From CAYVQZ01 sp964453435 (lineage in GTDB: Bacteria; Abyssobacteria; SURF-5), in the NCBI GenBank assembly GCA_964453435.1, contig CAYVQZ010000047.1:1-46325 (forward strand): a stretch of 46,325 bases of DNA, in the 5' to 3' direction. A model generated the notes under the pieces. The model made no database searches. It was not told the DNA's origin and worked only from the letters and a program-made list of their open reading frames with translations. Shown in pieces: positions 8,730 to 16,937 of the stretch. How positions within the stretch are numbered: position 1 is the stretch's first letter; each line of letters starts with the position of its first letter. Made by a program: the position numbers and the translations under genes.

Positions 8730-8757
8730 TGTATATCACCTTGACGCACAATGTCAA
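8730..8757 (-). promoter_or_regulatory. promoter with overlapping palindrome, acyl-CoA dehydrogenase gene
   Basis: Minus strand: TTGACA (8752-8757), 16-bp spacer, TATACA (8730-8735), giving a start of transcription about 55 nt before the GTG. A perfect inverted repeat TTGAC-N7-GTCAA (8741-8757) covers the -35 box and much of the spacer. A protein bound there would block RNA polymerase, so I read it as a repressor operator for an unidentified regulator. Confidence 0.75.
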
Positions 8758-9189
8758 GCGCACTTTTTGTGTTCATGCAATTCAAATTAACTCGCCCAAT
8801 TCTTGTTCCCAGAAGCAAAGGAACTGCCTTGTGCCTTTGTGTTTCAAAAATGCCCCGGAACATGGCTCTTCCCCCGTCGCATTCTGGGTCTTTTTGGGGA
8901 CTTCACGGGGACTGAAAATGTTCAGGTGGGCCCTGCAAGCGAGAGCCGAGAAGATGCTCGGAGCCGCCAGTGTTTTCGTATCTGTATATTTTGCATATGC
9001 TTATGAAGGATTACCGCCGAAAGAGGATGAAGCGGGGGTTTTCGGCACAGAAAATGCACCTCCGCATCGAAATATGGGGTTTTTTTGTCCCAGGCTTTTG
9101 TTGACATGCGTATCAGCGAATATGTCTGATGGAAAGAGAAGTCTGTTTCCCCATGCAATGTCCGTGGCCCGAAGGCTGACAAGGTTTCA
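8758..9189. other. intergenic region between divergent genes
   Basis: About 430 bp between the acyl-CoA dehydrogenase promoter and the HD-GYP start. A TTGACA occurs at about 9101 without a convincing -10 at proper spacing. A forward frame from ATG 8917 could encode about 97 residues but has no ribosome site or recognisable similarity. I see no RNA gene or repeat. Confidence 0.4.
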
Positions 9190-10215
9190 ATGCAAGGTTC
9201 GAAGGCTGTGAAGACAAAAGAAAAAGAGAAAACCGCCGCCGATTTCCAGCCGATAACGCTGCAGAGCCTTCGCATAAACACAATCACGAACTTTGACATA
9301 TACATCAAAGTTCGCGAGCGGAATAACAAAGAGCGATTTGTTCTTTACCGGAAGAGAGACATCCCGTTTCTCGACCACGCCAGAGAAAATCTGGCCGACC
9401 ATGGAACCGAAATCCTGTATATCGACGCGTCGGACCGCAAGGAATACCAGTTGTACCTGGAGAACAACCTCGAAGCCATTATCGAGGATGAGCGCATACC
9501 GTCCGACGAAAAATCACGGCTCGCCTACAGTTGTGCGACGGGACTCGTCGAGGAACTGCTCGAAAACCCCCGCTCCGGCGAAAATGTGAAGCGCTCAAAG
9601 ACAGTCATTTCGAATCTGGTCGGTTACATGCTCAAAGATTCGCGCGCCTTTTTCAATCTTATCGCTTCAAGTTCCTTCGATTACTACACGTATACTCATT
9701 CCGTGAATGTGGCCGTGTTTGGAATCGCCCTGGCGCACAGACTCGGTGAATACACGCAGCAAACAATAAACACAATCGGTTCCGGCCTGCTTCTCCATGA
9801 TATCGGGAAAAGCCTGATAGACAGGGAGATTCTGAACAAGCCCGGTCCACTCGCCGAGCACGAACGGATTCTCATGGAGAGACATCCCGGGGACGGCGTG
9901 AGGCTTCTGCGGGAATCGGGACAGGTGAGCGAGGAGTCGCTTATTATTGTCGAGAGTCACCATGAGAAGCTCGACGGTTCCGGCTACCCCCACAAGCTGA
10001 GGGACGGCGAAGTGCATGAATACGCGCGTATAGCCGTGGTCGCGGATATATTCGATGCGCTCACCACGGAACGACCATACCGGCTGGCCAAACCTTCGTT
10101 TGCCGCTCTCGACATTATGCGAAGCGAGATGCTCGACGGGCTTGACCGCGACCTCTTCCGCGAATTTGTCCTTCTCCTGGGAGACCGCCCGTCGAGATTC
10201 AAACAGTTTGTCTGA
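9190..10215 (+). CDS. HD-GYP domain cyclic di-GMP phosphodiesterase
   Basis: Protein of 341 residues that should hydrolyse cyclic di-GMP. The C-terminal HD-GYP domain (about 155-325) has the expected metal ligands: His170, the HD pair in LLHDIGK (203-204), His232, HHEKLDGSGYP (257-267, with the GYP motif) and DIFDALTTERPY. The N-terminal 110 residues have no recognised sensor or membrane segment and resemble the variable N-terminal domain of soluble HD-GYP proteins. It lies 3 kb from the FHA-GGDEF cyclase, on the opposite strand, so the two could set c-di-GMP levels. Only a weak AAGG precedes the ATG. Confidence 0.95.
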   Translation: MQGSKAVKTKEKEKTAADFQPITLQSLRINTITNFDIYIKVRERNNKERFVLYRKRDIPFLDHARENLADHGTEILYIDASDRKEYQLYLENNLEAIIEDERIPSDEKSRLAYSCATGLVEELLENPRSGENVKRSKTVISNLVGYMLKDSRAFFNLIASSSFDYYTYTHSVNVAVFGIALAHRLGEYTQQTINTIGSGLLLHDIGKSLIDREILNKPGPLAEHERILMERHPGDGVRLLRESGQVSEESLIIVESHHEKLDGSGYPHKLRDGEVHEYARIAVVADIFDALTTERPYRLAKPSFAALDIMRSEMLDGLDRDLFREFVLLLGDRPSRFKQFV

Positions 10216-10365
10216 GTCAAAGGGCGGTTGAATTTGTCCCACGTTTCGGAATTCCGTGCTTCGGCTTTTCGGCAGAACAGTCAACGGCGCCACACACTCA
10301 GTTGCGTCCTCCGGTGTCTTTGTTCATTTTTGTGAGAACTCTCTCCGCAGAGCTCTCACGAGAGT

Positions 10366-10588
10366 GTCCCACGATTGATTCTGAGGGTTGTTCGCTTCGG
10401 GGACAGTCCCGATTCTATCGCGCGTGTCTCACGCGATGCGCGTGATCCGCTCAGCGAAGGAATAACTGGATTCCCCGGTCGAGCCGTGGAATGGTCCCGC
10501 GAGTCCGCGGGATTTCGCTGCGCTCAACGCAAAAGACGGGGGATTCCGTAAATCTGGCACAGTCCCCTTCGCCCGGCAATCGTGAGAC
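10366..10588 (+). repeat. dispersed hairpin element, copy C (long form)
   Basis: Element of 223 bp from GTCCCACGATT (10366) to AATCGTGAGAC (ending 10588). It has two inner hairpins, TCACGCG-atg-CGCGTGA and TCCCGCG-agtc-CGCGGGA, separated by a segment missing from the short copies. It is nearly identical, in inverted orientation, to copy D at 19466-19688 and has the same length. It lies between convergent HD-GYP and murJ. A partial end of another copy (GTCCCACGTTT) is at 10236. Confidence 0.88.
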
Positions 10589-10594
10589 AGACCA

Positions 10595-12175
10595 TCAGGA
10601 GCTTTGTCGCCTGCCCGCCCAGACCGATTTCAGTTGGCGTGCCTCCTCGAACCCCATCAGAAAACTTATTCCTAAATAGAAAACCGCGCCTCCAGCCACG
10701 GGAATGAACACTTCAACCAGTTGACCGACAAGAGTCGAGGGGTCGGCGAACAAACGGCAGAAGAAACCAAGCGAAACGACCACGAGCGCCATCGCCACGG
10801 AGAGGAATACCATCCGCGCGATGGAGGCCAGAAGCGCCCGGACATCAAGGCTGCCTATCCGTTTTTCCAACAGGAGCCACAGGAGAGCCATGTTGAACAA
10901 GGAGGACAGTGACGAGGCCAGGGCCAGCCCTCCCTGCCGGAGGGGAATCATGAGCAAGAGATTGAGCGCGACATTCGCAATCATTGCAGCGGCCGCGACG
11001 ATGACAGGCAGACGGGTATCCTTCATCGAATAAAATGCAAACGAGAGGACCCTGGCCCCGGCGAACGCGAACAGGCCGAGCGAGTAAAACAGCAGAGCGA
11101 ACGCCGTGTTCTCGGTGGCAACAGCGTCGAACTCGCCGTGCTGGAACAGAAGCCGAACGATTGGGACCCGTAACACGATAAGGCCCGTCGTCGCCGGCAG
11201 CATGATGAAGAACACCGACCGGAGTCCGGAGGACAGCGTCCTTTTGAGTCCGTCAATGTCGCCGACACTGGAAAGGCGGGACATCGCGGGGAGAGTCGCA
11301 GTCGCCACCGCGAGTCCGAAGACCGCGAGCGGCAGATGCACAAGACGGTAGGCGTAGTACAGCGCCGAGACCATTCCCTCGCCCAGGTACCACGCGAGCA
11401 TCGTGTCCACGATGACATTGACCTCTCTCACAGCTTGTCCGAAGAACGTCGGCGCCAACAGGACGAACACGAGACGAAGGCCCGAGTGCTTCCAGTTCCA
11501 GCGGATGCGAAGAGGTATTTTCACGCGTCGAAGAAAGGGTATCTGGAGAAGGATTTGCAGCGCTCCTCCCGCGAGCACTCCGACCGCCATTGCGTAGACC
11601 GGTTCCGCAAAGCTGTTTCGGAGAAGGAACGCGCATGCGATCATCGACAGGTTCAGCAACACCGGCGCATACGCGGACGAGAAGAACCGGTTCAGGGAAT
11701 TGAGAACAGCCATCAGGAGAGAGGCGACGCCGATCAGAAGGATGTAGGGAAACACTATTCTGGCCAGACGCACTGCCAGCAGGAGTTTCTCGTTCGGGGG
11801 GCCGAACTCGAGCGTGATGAACCGGACTATAGCAGGGGCGAACACTACGCCAAGAGCTGAGACCACCATTAATACGGCCACTGCGGCTCCGAGGGCCACC
11901 GAGACCAGTTCCTCCGCCTCCTCGCGAGACCGCGTCGCCCAATAGTCGGAGAATACCGGGATGAAACCGGCGTTCATCGCGCCCTCCGCGAGCATCTCGC
12001 GGAGCATGTTCGGGAGGCGGAAGGCCACGAAAAAGGCGTCGCTCACCAACCTCGGGTAAAGATGTGCGATGACCATGTCGCGCGCGAGTCCGAGAACGCG
12101 GCTGAGCATGGTGCCCGATCCGATGAGAGCGGCCGAGCGGGCGACACCGTGGCGCGATTCCGGTTGGGCAGTCAT
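10595..12175 (-). CDS. murJ: lipid II flippase MurJ
   Basis: Polytopic inner-membrane protein of 526 residues of the MviN/MurJ (MOP superfamily) type, which moves lipid II across the cytoplasmic membrane for peptidoglycan synthesis. The N-terminus is diagnostic: SAALIGSGTMLSRVLGLARD, then FRLPNMLREMLAEGAMNAGFIPVF. About 14 hydrophobic helices follow, with the family segment SALYYAYRLVHLPLAVFGLA in the middle. Length is normal. It is divergent from rpsT; murJ next to rpsT is common in bacteria. Confidence 0.96.
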   Translation of the reverse strand: MTAQPESRHGVARSAALIGSGTMLSRVLGLARDMVIAHLYPRLVSDAFFVAFRLPNMLREMLAEGAMNAGFIPVFSDYWATRSREEAEELVSVALGAAVAVLMVVSALGVVFAPAIVRFITLEFGPPNEKLLLAVRLARIVFPYILLIGVASLLMAVLNSLNRFFSSAYAPVLLNLSMIACAFLLRNSFAEPVYAMAVGVLAGGALQILLQIPFLRRVKIPLRIRWNWKHSGLRLVFVLLAPTFFGQAVREVNVIVDTMLAWYLGEGMVSALYYAYRLVHLPLAVFGLAVATATLPAMSRLSSVGDIDGLKRTLSSGLRSVFFIMLPATTGLIVLRVPIVRLLFQHGEFDAVATENTAFALLFYSLGLFAFAGARVLSFAFYSMKDTRLPVIVAAAAMIANVALNLLLMIPLRQGGLALASSLSSLFNMALLWLLLEKRIGSLDVRALLASIARMVFLSVAMALVVVSLGFFCRLFADPSTLVGQLVEVFIPVAGGAVFYLGISFLMGFEEARQLKSVWAGRRQSS

Positions 12176-12228
12176 GGGAGGCAGTCCGTCACGCGGCGCC
12201 CGAGGCGTGAAAGGAGCCTGCGCCGCAG

Positions 12229-12257
12229 TTGACTTTTGCGGTTGAATTTGCTAACAT
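12229..12257 (+). promoter_or_regulatory. promoter of rpsT
   Basis: TTGACT (12229-12234), 17-bp spacer, TAACAT (12252-12257), placing the start of transcription near 12264 and giving a leader of about 38 nt before the rpsT start. It lies in the 126-bp divergent gap with murJ. Confidence 0.65.
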
Positions 12258-12301
12258 AACGCGATTTTACTGAAGTGACTCGGGGAGGTGACTCTGGTTT
12301 C

Positions 12302-12565
12302 GTGAAAAAAAGCAAGTCGGTGCTGAAACGAATTCGACAGAACGAGCGTCGGCGCGTGCGCAACCGCGCGAACACGTCCAGGTACAAGACAGCGATCAAG
12401 AAGCTTGAAACCGCGATAGCGGAGAATGACGCCGAGAGAGCTCGGAGTATGCTGCCCACCGTCATCAAAGCGATTGACACTGCCGTCTCGCATGATGCGC
12501 TGACCATGAACTCGGCTTCGAGAAAGAAATCCTCTTTGACCAAGCGCGTCAATGCTCTTGCGTAG
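12302..12565 (+). CDS. rpsT: 30S ribosomal protein S20
   Basis: Basic protein of 87 residues that binds 16S rRNA in the small subunit. The S20 pattern is clear: KKSKSVLKRIRQNERRRVRN followed by RYKTAIKKLE, with the conserved C-terminal ASRKKSSLTKRVNAL. I chose GTG 12302 because the protein then begins like other S20 proteins; GGAGG lies at 12284-12288, a longer than usual 13 nt away. An upstream GTG at 12275 would add nine residues but lies before that ribosome site. Its 3' end overlaps the end of the convergent holA gene by 17 bp. Confidence 0.93.
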   Translation: MKKSKSVLKRIRQNERRRVRNRANTSRYKTAIKKLETAIAENDAERARSMLPTVIKAIDTAVSHDALTMNSASRKKSSLTKRVNALA

Positions 12566-13556
12566 TACACAAATCCCTCACCAGCAATTCCAGGTCGATT
12601 TCCGGATGCCAGCGTGACGTGGATTTGAATTTATTATCCCACTCGACGATAGTGCGATACATCTGTCGGAGTTCGCTGAGTGAAAAAGAACGCGCCTGTC
12701 GGAGAAAGCGCGATTTCAGGAACGGTTTGACCTGGAGATTCCGTACGACCGTATCCTCTGCGACACCTTCCTCCAGCATACATTTCGCCCGCAACAGCCG
12801 CTTGACGGTAAAGTCGAGATGCCAGAGGATTCTCAATTCCTGCTCGCCCTCAGCCAATAATTCGCGCAGCACGAACCATGCGTTCAACAAGTCTCTCTCA
12901 GCCACACATTCCGTCAACTTGTAAACAGGCTCTCTTCGCCGGGAGGCAACAAGGTTGTCGATGTCATCCCGAGTTATGGTGTCCCGCTCGCCGACATATT
13001 CGAGGAGGTTGTTGATCTCATTGGAAACCTCTGACAGATCGTTCCCGGTGAGTTCGAAGATGTAATCGACAAGCTGTTGCGAGACGCGTTTGCCGCGTTC
13101 CCTGAGCATATCCCGAATCCACGCCTTCACCTCGGCGGGTCGCAGCGGGTTCAGGTCGACAACCACGCCGGCCTGCGAGATGGCTTTGTACAATGTCTTG
13201 CGCCGGTCGAACCGGTCCGCCGTGAGAATCAGCGTCAGGAAATCGGGTATGTCCTCCAGGAAATTTTGGAGGGCGTCCTGAGTCGAAGGGGAAAGCGAAG
13301 AAATCTGGCGAATCAGCACCACCCGCCTCACGGCGCCGAGAGGATAGGAATTCACTTCCTGCAGGAAGGTCGAGGGGTCGGTGCTCGGCGGGTCGAGCTC
13401 GACGAAGTTGAAATCCTTCATCCCGCCGCTTAATGCGGACTCGATAATTTGGTTGCTGAGACGACGCGCGAGGAATTCCTCGGCGCCGAGAAGAAAATAC
13501 AACCGCGCGATGGTATTGCTTTCGAGGTCCCGTTTGGCTTCGGCGTATGTTGTCAT
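12549..13556 (-). CDS. holA: DNA polymerase III subunit delta
   Basis: Clamp-loader subunit of 335 residues that opens the beta sliding clamp during replication. The delta-family pattern is present: a start in LYFLLGAEEFL, FNFVELD, then VRRVVLIRQIS and the LTLILTADRFDRRKTLYKAI segment, with the C-terminal helical collar domain ending near HPEIDLELLVRDLC. Delta has no Walker A motif, and none is seen. It is the last gene of a leftward group (mutY-like, bamD, lptE, holA) and lies 48 bp after lptE. The ATG at 13556 has no strong ribosome site. Confidence 0.92.
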   Translation of the reverse strand: MTTYAEAKRDLESNTIARLYFLLGAEEFLARRLSNQIIESALSGGMKDFNFVELDPPSTDPSTFLQEVNSYPLGAVRRVVLIRQISSLSPSTQDALQNFLEDIPDFLTLILTADRFDRRKTLYKAISQAGVVVDLNPLRPAEVKAWIRDMLRERGKRVSQQLVDYIFELTGNDLSEVSNEINNLLEYVGERDTITRDDIDNLVASRRREPVYKLTECVAERDLLNAWFVLRELLAEGEQELRILWHLDFTVKRLLRAKCMLEEGVAEDTVVRNLQVKPFLKSRFLRQARSFSLSELRQMYRTIVEWDNKFKSTSRWHPEIDLELLVRDLCTTQEH

Positions 13557-13604
13557 TCGGAAGGGGGTGTGTATCCGGAATCAGCAAATTCGGGCCGGGC
13601 GCGC

Positions 13605-14111
13605 TCACCAGTAATTGTCAAAACATTCGTAGATAATGCTCTCAACGAGCTCTTCCGTCGCCTCGTCAAGCCCCTCATCGCGGGTGCGCCCGCCCTGCGT
13701 CTGATAGAAATCCTGCCCGCGTATGTTCTCCTTTTGCCAGAGCACCTCTCCGGTCTTCGAATCTTGAAGGGCCGCGCGAGCGTAAAGCGTGATCTTGAAT
13801 TGCCCGATGTTGTCATCTGTGCTGAAGCTTATCGCGCGCGCGTCAAAACCGGTGATAGCCCCCGTCAGCACAAGGTCTGCCGCCGACGGGTCGTTCACGA
13901 CGCGGAATCTGCCGTCAGCCTGAAGTTCGCGCACGAGCGCGTTGTTCACACGGATTTGAACCTCCTGCTCGAAGCTCTCATTCTTGAAAGCGGGGACAGC
14001 GATGGTGCGATATTGCTCCGAGAGGCGGCTGTTCGCCACCGTGTACCCGCAACCCGAAAGCGCGCCGCACACGGCAAGCATAATGCACAAAGCTGACCGG
14101 GAAGGCTTCAT
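13605..14111 (-). CDS. lptE: LPS-assembly lipoprotein LptE family
   Basis: Lipoprotein of 168 residues with a signal peptide and lipobox LSGC (Cys21). The mature start (GYTVANSRLSEQYRTIAVPAFKN), followed by RVNNALVRELQADGRFRVV, matches the LptE family, which plugs LptD in the outer membrane and helps insert lipopolysaccharide. Its start overlaps the bamD stop by 4 bp (ATGA), so the two are translationally coupled. No lptD is in the window. Its presence is good evidence for an outer membrane. Confidence 0.88.
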   Translation of the reverse strand: MKPSRSALCIMLAVCGALSGCGYTVANSRLSEQYRTIAVPAFKNESFEQEVQIRVNNALVRELQADGRFRVVNDPSAADLVLTGAITGFDARAISFSTDDNIGQFKITLYARAALQDSKTGEVLWQKENIRGQDFYQTQGGRTRDEGLDEATEELVESIIYECFDNYW

Positions 14112-15067
14112 GGCAGCTTGCTCAATGTTTCTCGAGCCTTTTCCGCGGCTTCCGTCCCCGAATATTCCCGTATGATCGAATCGAGATACAGTCGAGCGGA
14201 ATCATACTTCATGTTATGGTGGTAAAACATGGCGATCCGGTATTCATGGTCGGCGGCGATCTCGGCGAGCTCCTCGAGCTTCGCGCGCGCCTCCTCGGCA
14301 CGTGAAGACTCGGGGTATGCCTTGAGAAAAAACCGGAATTTCGACATCGCCTTGTCGACCGCGGTCCGGTCATACTCGCAGGGAAGAGTCTGATTGAACG
14401 TGCATTCGGCGGCGCCATACGCGGCCTCGGTCGTCCAGGTCGAGGCCGGATAGAAATCGATGACTTTCTGGAACTCGACACTGGCCTCATCGTAGAGTTC
14501 CAGTTTCATGTAACAGAGGCCAATGCGGTACTGGGCCTCGGCCGATTTTTCGCTGAACGGCTGATTGTCGATGACCTTGCGATACGTTTTGATCGCCTTG
14601 TCGAAATTGCTCCCACGAAACAGGACGAACCGTTCTTCTCGCTCGACGCCGCGCCGAAAGAAGCGGTCGGCAATCTTTTGCTGTTTGTCGAGGACGTGGT
14701 CGAACAAGCGGCTGTTCGGATATTCATCAATCACCTTTTGATACGCTTCGACGGCTTCCTCGTGCTTGTCCTGGGCTTCGAGAGCTCTTCCGATCGAATA
14801 CTGCGCAAGGTCACAGTAGTTGCTGTCCGGAAAATATCGCAAAACTTTGTTGTATTCGTCGATGGCCTGTTCCGCTTCGCCCTGCGTGAGCAGTTCCTCG
14901 GCGTATTGGAACTGCAGCGCCGCAGTCTCCTTCGGTTGACGATTCGGGTTGAGCCACCGCCCGGTTTGGGGAGTCCATGTCCAGGCGGCTTCCACACTCG
15001 AGCCGAATCCCGTCAATAATGCCGCGCTCAGGAGAGCCACGGACAGCAATTGTTTCCTTATAAACAT
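14108..15067 (-). CDS. bamD: outer membrane assembly lipoprotein BamD-like
   Basis: Protein of 319 residues with a signal peptide and repeated TPR-type helices, for example AEQAIDEYNKVLRYFPDSNY and AVEAYQKVIDEYPNSR. It resembles BamD of the outer-membrane beta-barrel assembly complex. The mature protein begins AAWTWTPQTGRW. I see no lipobox cysteine, unlike E. coli BamD, so it may be periplasmic or anchored in another way. I chose ATG 15067 because GGAGG lies about 10 nt upstream and a good signal peptide follows; an ATG 57 bp further out does not give one. Confidence 0.85.
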   Translation of the reverse strand: MFIRKQLLSVALLSAALLTGFGSSVEAAWTWTPQTGRWLNPNRQPKETAALQFQYAEELLTQGEAEQAIDEYNKVLRYFPDSNYCDLAQYSIGRALEAQDKHEEAVEAYQKVIDEYPNSRLFDHVLDKQQKIADRFFRRGVEREERFVLFRGSNFDKAIKTYRKVIDNQPFSEKSAEAQYRIGLCYMKLELYDEASVEFQKVIDFYPASTWTTEAAYGAAECTFNQTLPCEYDRTAVDKAMSKFRFFLKAYPESSRAEEARAKLEELAEIAADHEYRIAMFYHHNMKYDSARLYLDSIIREYSGTEAAEKARETLSKLP

Positions 15068-15139
15068 CACTCTGCATCCTCCGTTCCCAAATGCTGTAGG
15101 GTTCTTATTCGACAATTTTAGCAAAACCGCGAGGGTCTG

Positions 15140-16045
15140 TCAAAGCGTCGCAGCTTGGTCGAGCACATGTATTCGACTGCCCCGCAGTCGAATGAACCCC
15201 TCCTTCTTCAGTTGAGAGAGGCTGGCCCGTATCCTCTGCGGAGGCTGGGCCAGCGCCTCGCACAACATCCTCTCGGTCATGCCGGAACTGTTCAGCAAGG
15301 TCGTCAGGATTCGGCCTCTCAATTGTCGGTTGGACCCTTCGAATGACGATTGTCTGCTGTAATGGGCGCTCTTCCTGTTTGGATTCGGAAATTTCCTCTT
15401 GAGCATCTCCCCGTAATCCATCAGCGCGAAATACCAGTCGCGAGGATTGCTTCGGTCGAGCGTCTGCCCGACAAGCGGAAGAATCTGACGGTCTCTTATG
15501 TTTTCACGGTTGCGGAAAAAGAAATGGATGAATGCTCTCCTGATGTTGGTCTCGATGAAACATGCCGGAAGGTCGAAGGCGAAAGCGCCTATTGCGCTTG
15601 CTGTCGCGCCGCCGATGCCGGGCAACGTCGCGAGTATTTCCGGCGAAGCGGGCAATTCACCTTGAAAGTCCGACACAACCCGCGTGGCTGTCTCCCTCAA
15701 TGCAAGTGCGCGCCGGTTGTATCCCAAGCCCTGCCAGAGTTCCAGCGCCTCTCGGACCGATGACGCTGCGAGCGACGAAAAATCCGGAAAGGCGTCGATA
15801 AAGTTCTCATATTTGGGAACGACCCGGCTCGTCTGGGTCTGCTGCAACATAACTTCCGAAACAAGAATTTTATAGGGGTCTCTGGTTTCCCGCCAGGGAA
15901 ACGTTCGTCGATGCATCGCGTAGTGCCCGTATATGATGGCGCGGAATCTGCTCACGACGACAGGGCTGAGCGATTGCCCGGATTGTGAAGGCTTCGGCGT
16001 CCGGTGATTGCCGCCATCGTTTCTTATTCTTCTGTTAACCTTCAT
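15140..16045 (-). CDS. MutY-like adenine DNA glycosylase lacking the iron-sulfur cluster
   Basis: HhH-GPD DNA glycosylase of about 301 residues. The MutY-type N-terminal pattern FPWRETRDPYKILVSEVMLQQTQT includes the catalytic Glu64, and the helix-hairpin-helix is LPGIGGATASAIGAF (141-155). Where MutY has the catalytic Asp of DGN, this protein has FIETN (163-167). The four-cysteine [4Fe-4S] motif is absent, replaced by a Ser/Arg/Asn-rich segment (FPNPNRKSAHYSRQSSFEGS). The usual C-terminal NUDIX-like domain is replaced by a winged-helix-like segment (MTERMLCEALAQPPQRIRAS). It probably removes a mismatched or damaged base, but specificity is open. The start is uncertain: ATG 16045 lacks a clear ribosome site. 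Confidence 0.82.
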   Translation of the reverse strand: MKVNRRIRNDGGNHRTPKPSQSGQSLSPVVVSRFRAIIYGHYAMHRRTFPWRETRDPYKILVSEVMLQQTQTSRVVPKYENFIDAFPDFSSLAASSVREALELWQGLGYNRRALALRETATRVVSDFQGELPASPEILATLPGIGGATASAIGAFAFDLPACFIETNIRRAFIHFFFRNRENIRDRQILPLVGQTLDRSNPRDWYFALMDYGEMLKRKFPNPNRKSAHYSRQSSFEGSNRQLRGRILTTLLNSSGMTERMLCEALAQPPQRIRASLSQLKKEGFIRLRGSRIHVLDQAATL

Positions 16046-16416
16046 GGCTCGCAAGCCCGAATGTTCCCTCACGACTCGAATGAATAAAGCAAGGGTATAG
16101 CAGAACGTCATGGGAGTCAAGCGATAACTTGGAATTCCCCCATTGTGTCCCTCCCGCGGCGCGAACAAAAAGCTCATGTGACATCCGCAATTTGTTTTGG
16201 ATGCCTTCAGGGCTCGTCTGACAAAAACCGGCGGGTCGGCAGTCGACCTGCAAAAGCAGTTGTGAAGAGGTTCGGTCGGATACATTTCTTGCGTTTTTTT
16301 GAAAACAGTCCGGCGGCGCATATTTGCTCTCACAGCGCTATCGTGACAAAATTCTATCGAGTCAAGCTTATCATTCCTGCAAACACCCTGATTCACTAAA
16401 GCGGAGGGCTCAACTC
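16046..16416. other. divergent intergenic region
   Basis: About 370 bp between the MutY-like gene and the first ferritin-like gene. The MutY-like reading frame continues through much of it but shows no protein-like similarity. I see no convincing promoter pair, repeat or RNA. The ribosome site of the next gene (GGAGGG, 16403-16408) is at its end. Confidence 0.4.
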
Positions 16417-16860
16417 ATGCCGACAAAATCTTTGGAATCCGTTGAGAACAGGGAGCAGTTTCTGGCCGATTTGGACGAGTGGCTGAAGGTTGAGGCCGAA
16501 ACACGGAAGAACTGCTCGAAGATTCAAAAGAGCACCAAGAATGCGCTCGTGCAACTGGTGGCGGAAATCATTCGGAGAGATTCGAAGACCCATATTGAGG
16601 TGCTGAAGCTCATACGCAAAAGCCTTACTGAAAAGGCCGTATCGCTCACGCCCGACGAGCTTGCCGAGATATGGGACCTCGTGGACCATCACCGGGAAAT
16701 CGAGCAGAAGTCGGTGAATATGGCGGAAAACGCGATACGCAACAGCCGCCTGTTCGTGATCAGGCACCTTCTCACCTACATGGTGGAAGATGAAATGAAA
16801 CACCTCAAGCTTTTGAATCAGCTCGATGATTTCAAGCGCAATTTGTATCCGTATCTGTAA
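16417..16860 (+). CDS. ferritin-like four-helix protein
   Basis: All-helical protein of 147 residues, probably a ferritin-like four-helix bundle. Candidate metal ligands fall in helical register: Asp55 and His59 in RRDSKTH, Glu94/Glu96 in HHREIEQ, and Glu126/His129 in EDEMKH. This resembles the E/D-xx(x)-H pattern of diiron carboxylate proteins, though the first helix has no unambiguous ligand. No signal peptide. GGAGGG precedes the ATG by 8 nt. A second ferritin-like gene follows 77 bp downstream on the same strand, so the two may be cotranscribed. Function in iron storage or oxidative stress is an inference. Confidence 0.65.
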   Translation: MPTKSLESVENREQFLADLDEWLKVEAETRKNCSKIQKSTKNALVQLVAEIIRRDSKTHIEVLKLIRKSLTEKAVSLTPDELAEIWDLVDHHREIEQKSVNMAENAIRNSRLFVIRHLLTYMVEDEMKHLKLLNQLDDFKRNLYPYL

Positions 16861-16937
16861 CCGGCGCCGTTGCTATTATCCGGAAGGCCGAAGCAGTTTA
16901 GAGTCGCGAAGCGAGGACAGTGCGAAGGAGGGAACGC

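Noticed and set aside
8384..9211. Rightward open frame reaching into the gap before the HD-GYP gene
   Set aside because: The first half is antisense to the acyl-CoA dehydrogenase; the second half (from ATG 8917) has no ribosome site or known relatives.
10332..10359. Hairpin GTGAGAACTCT/AGAGCTCTCAC between HD-GYP and murJ
   Set aside because: No T-run on either side in the correct direction, so it is not supported as a terminator.
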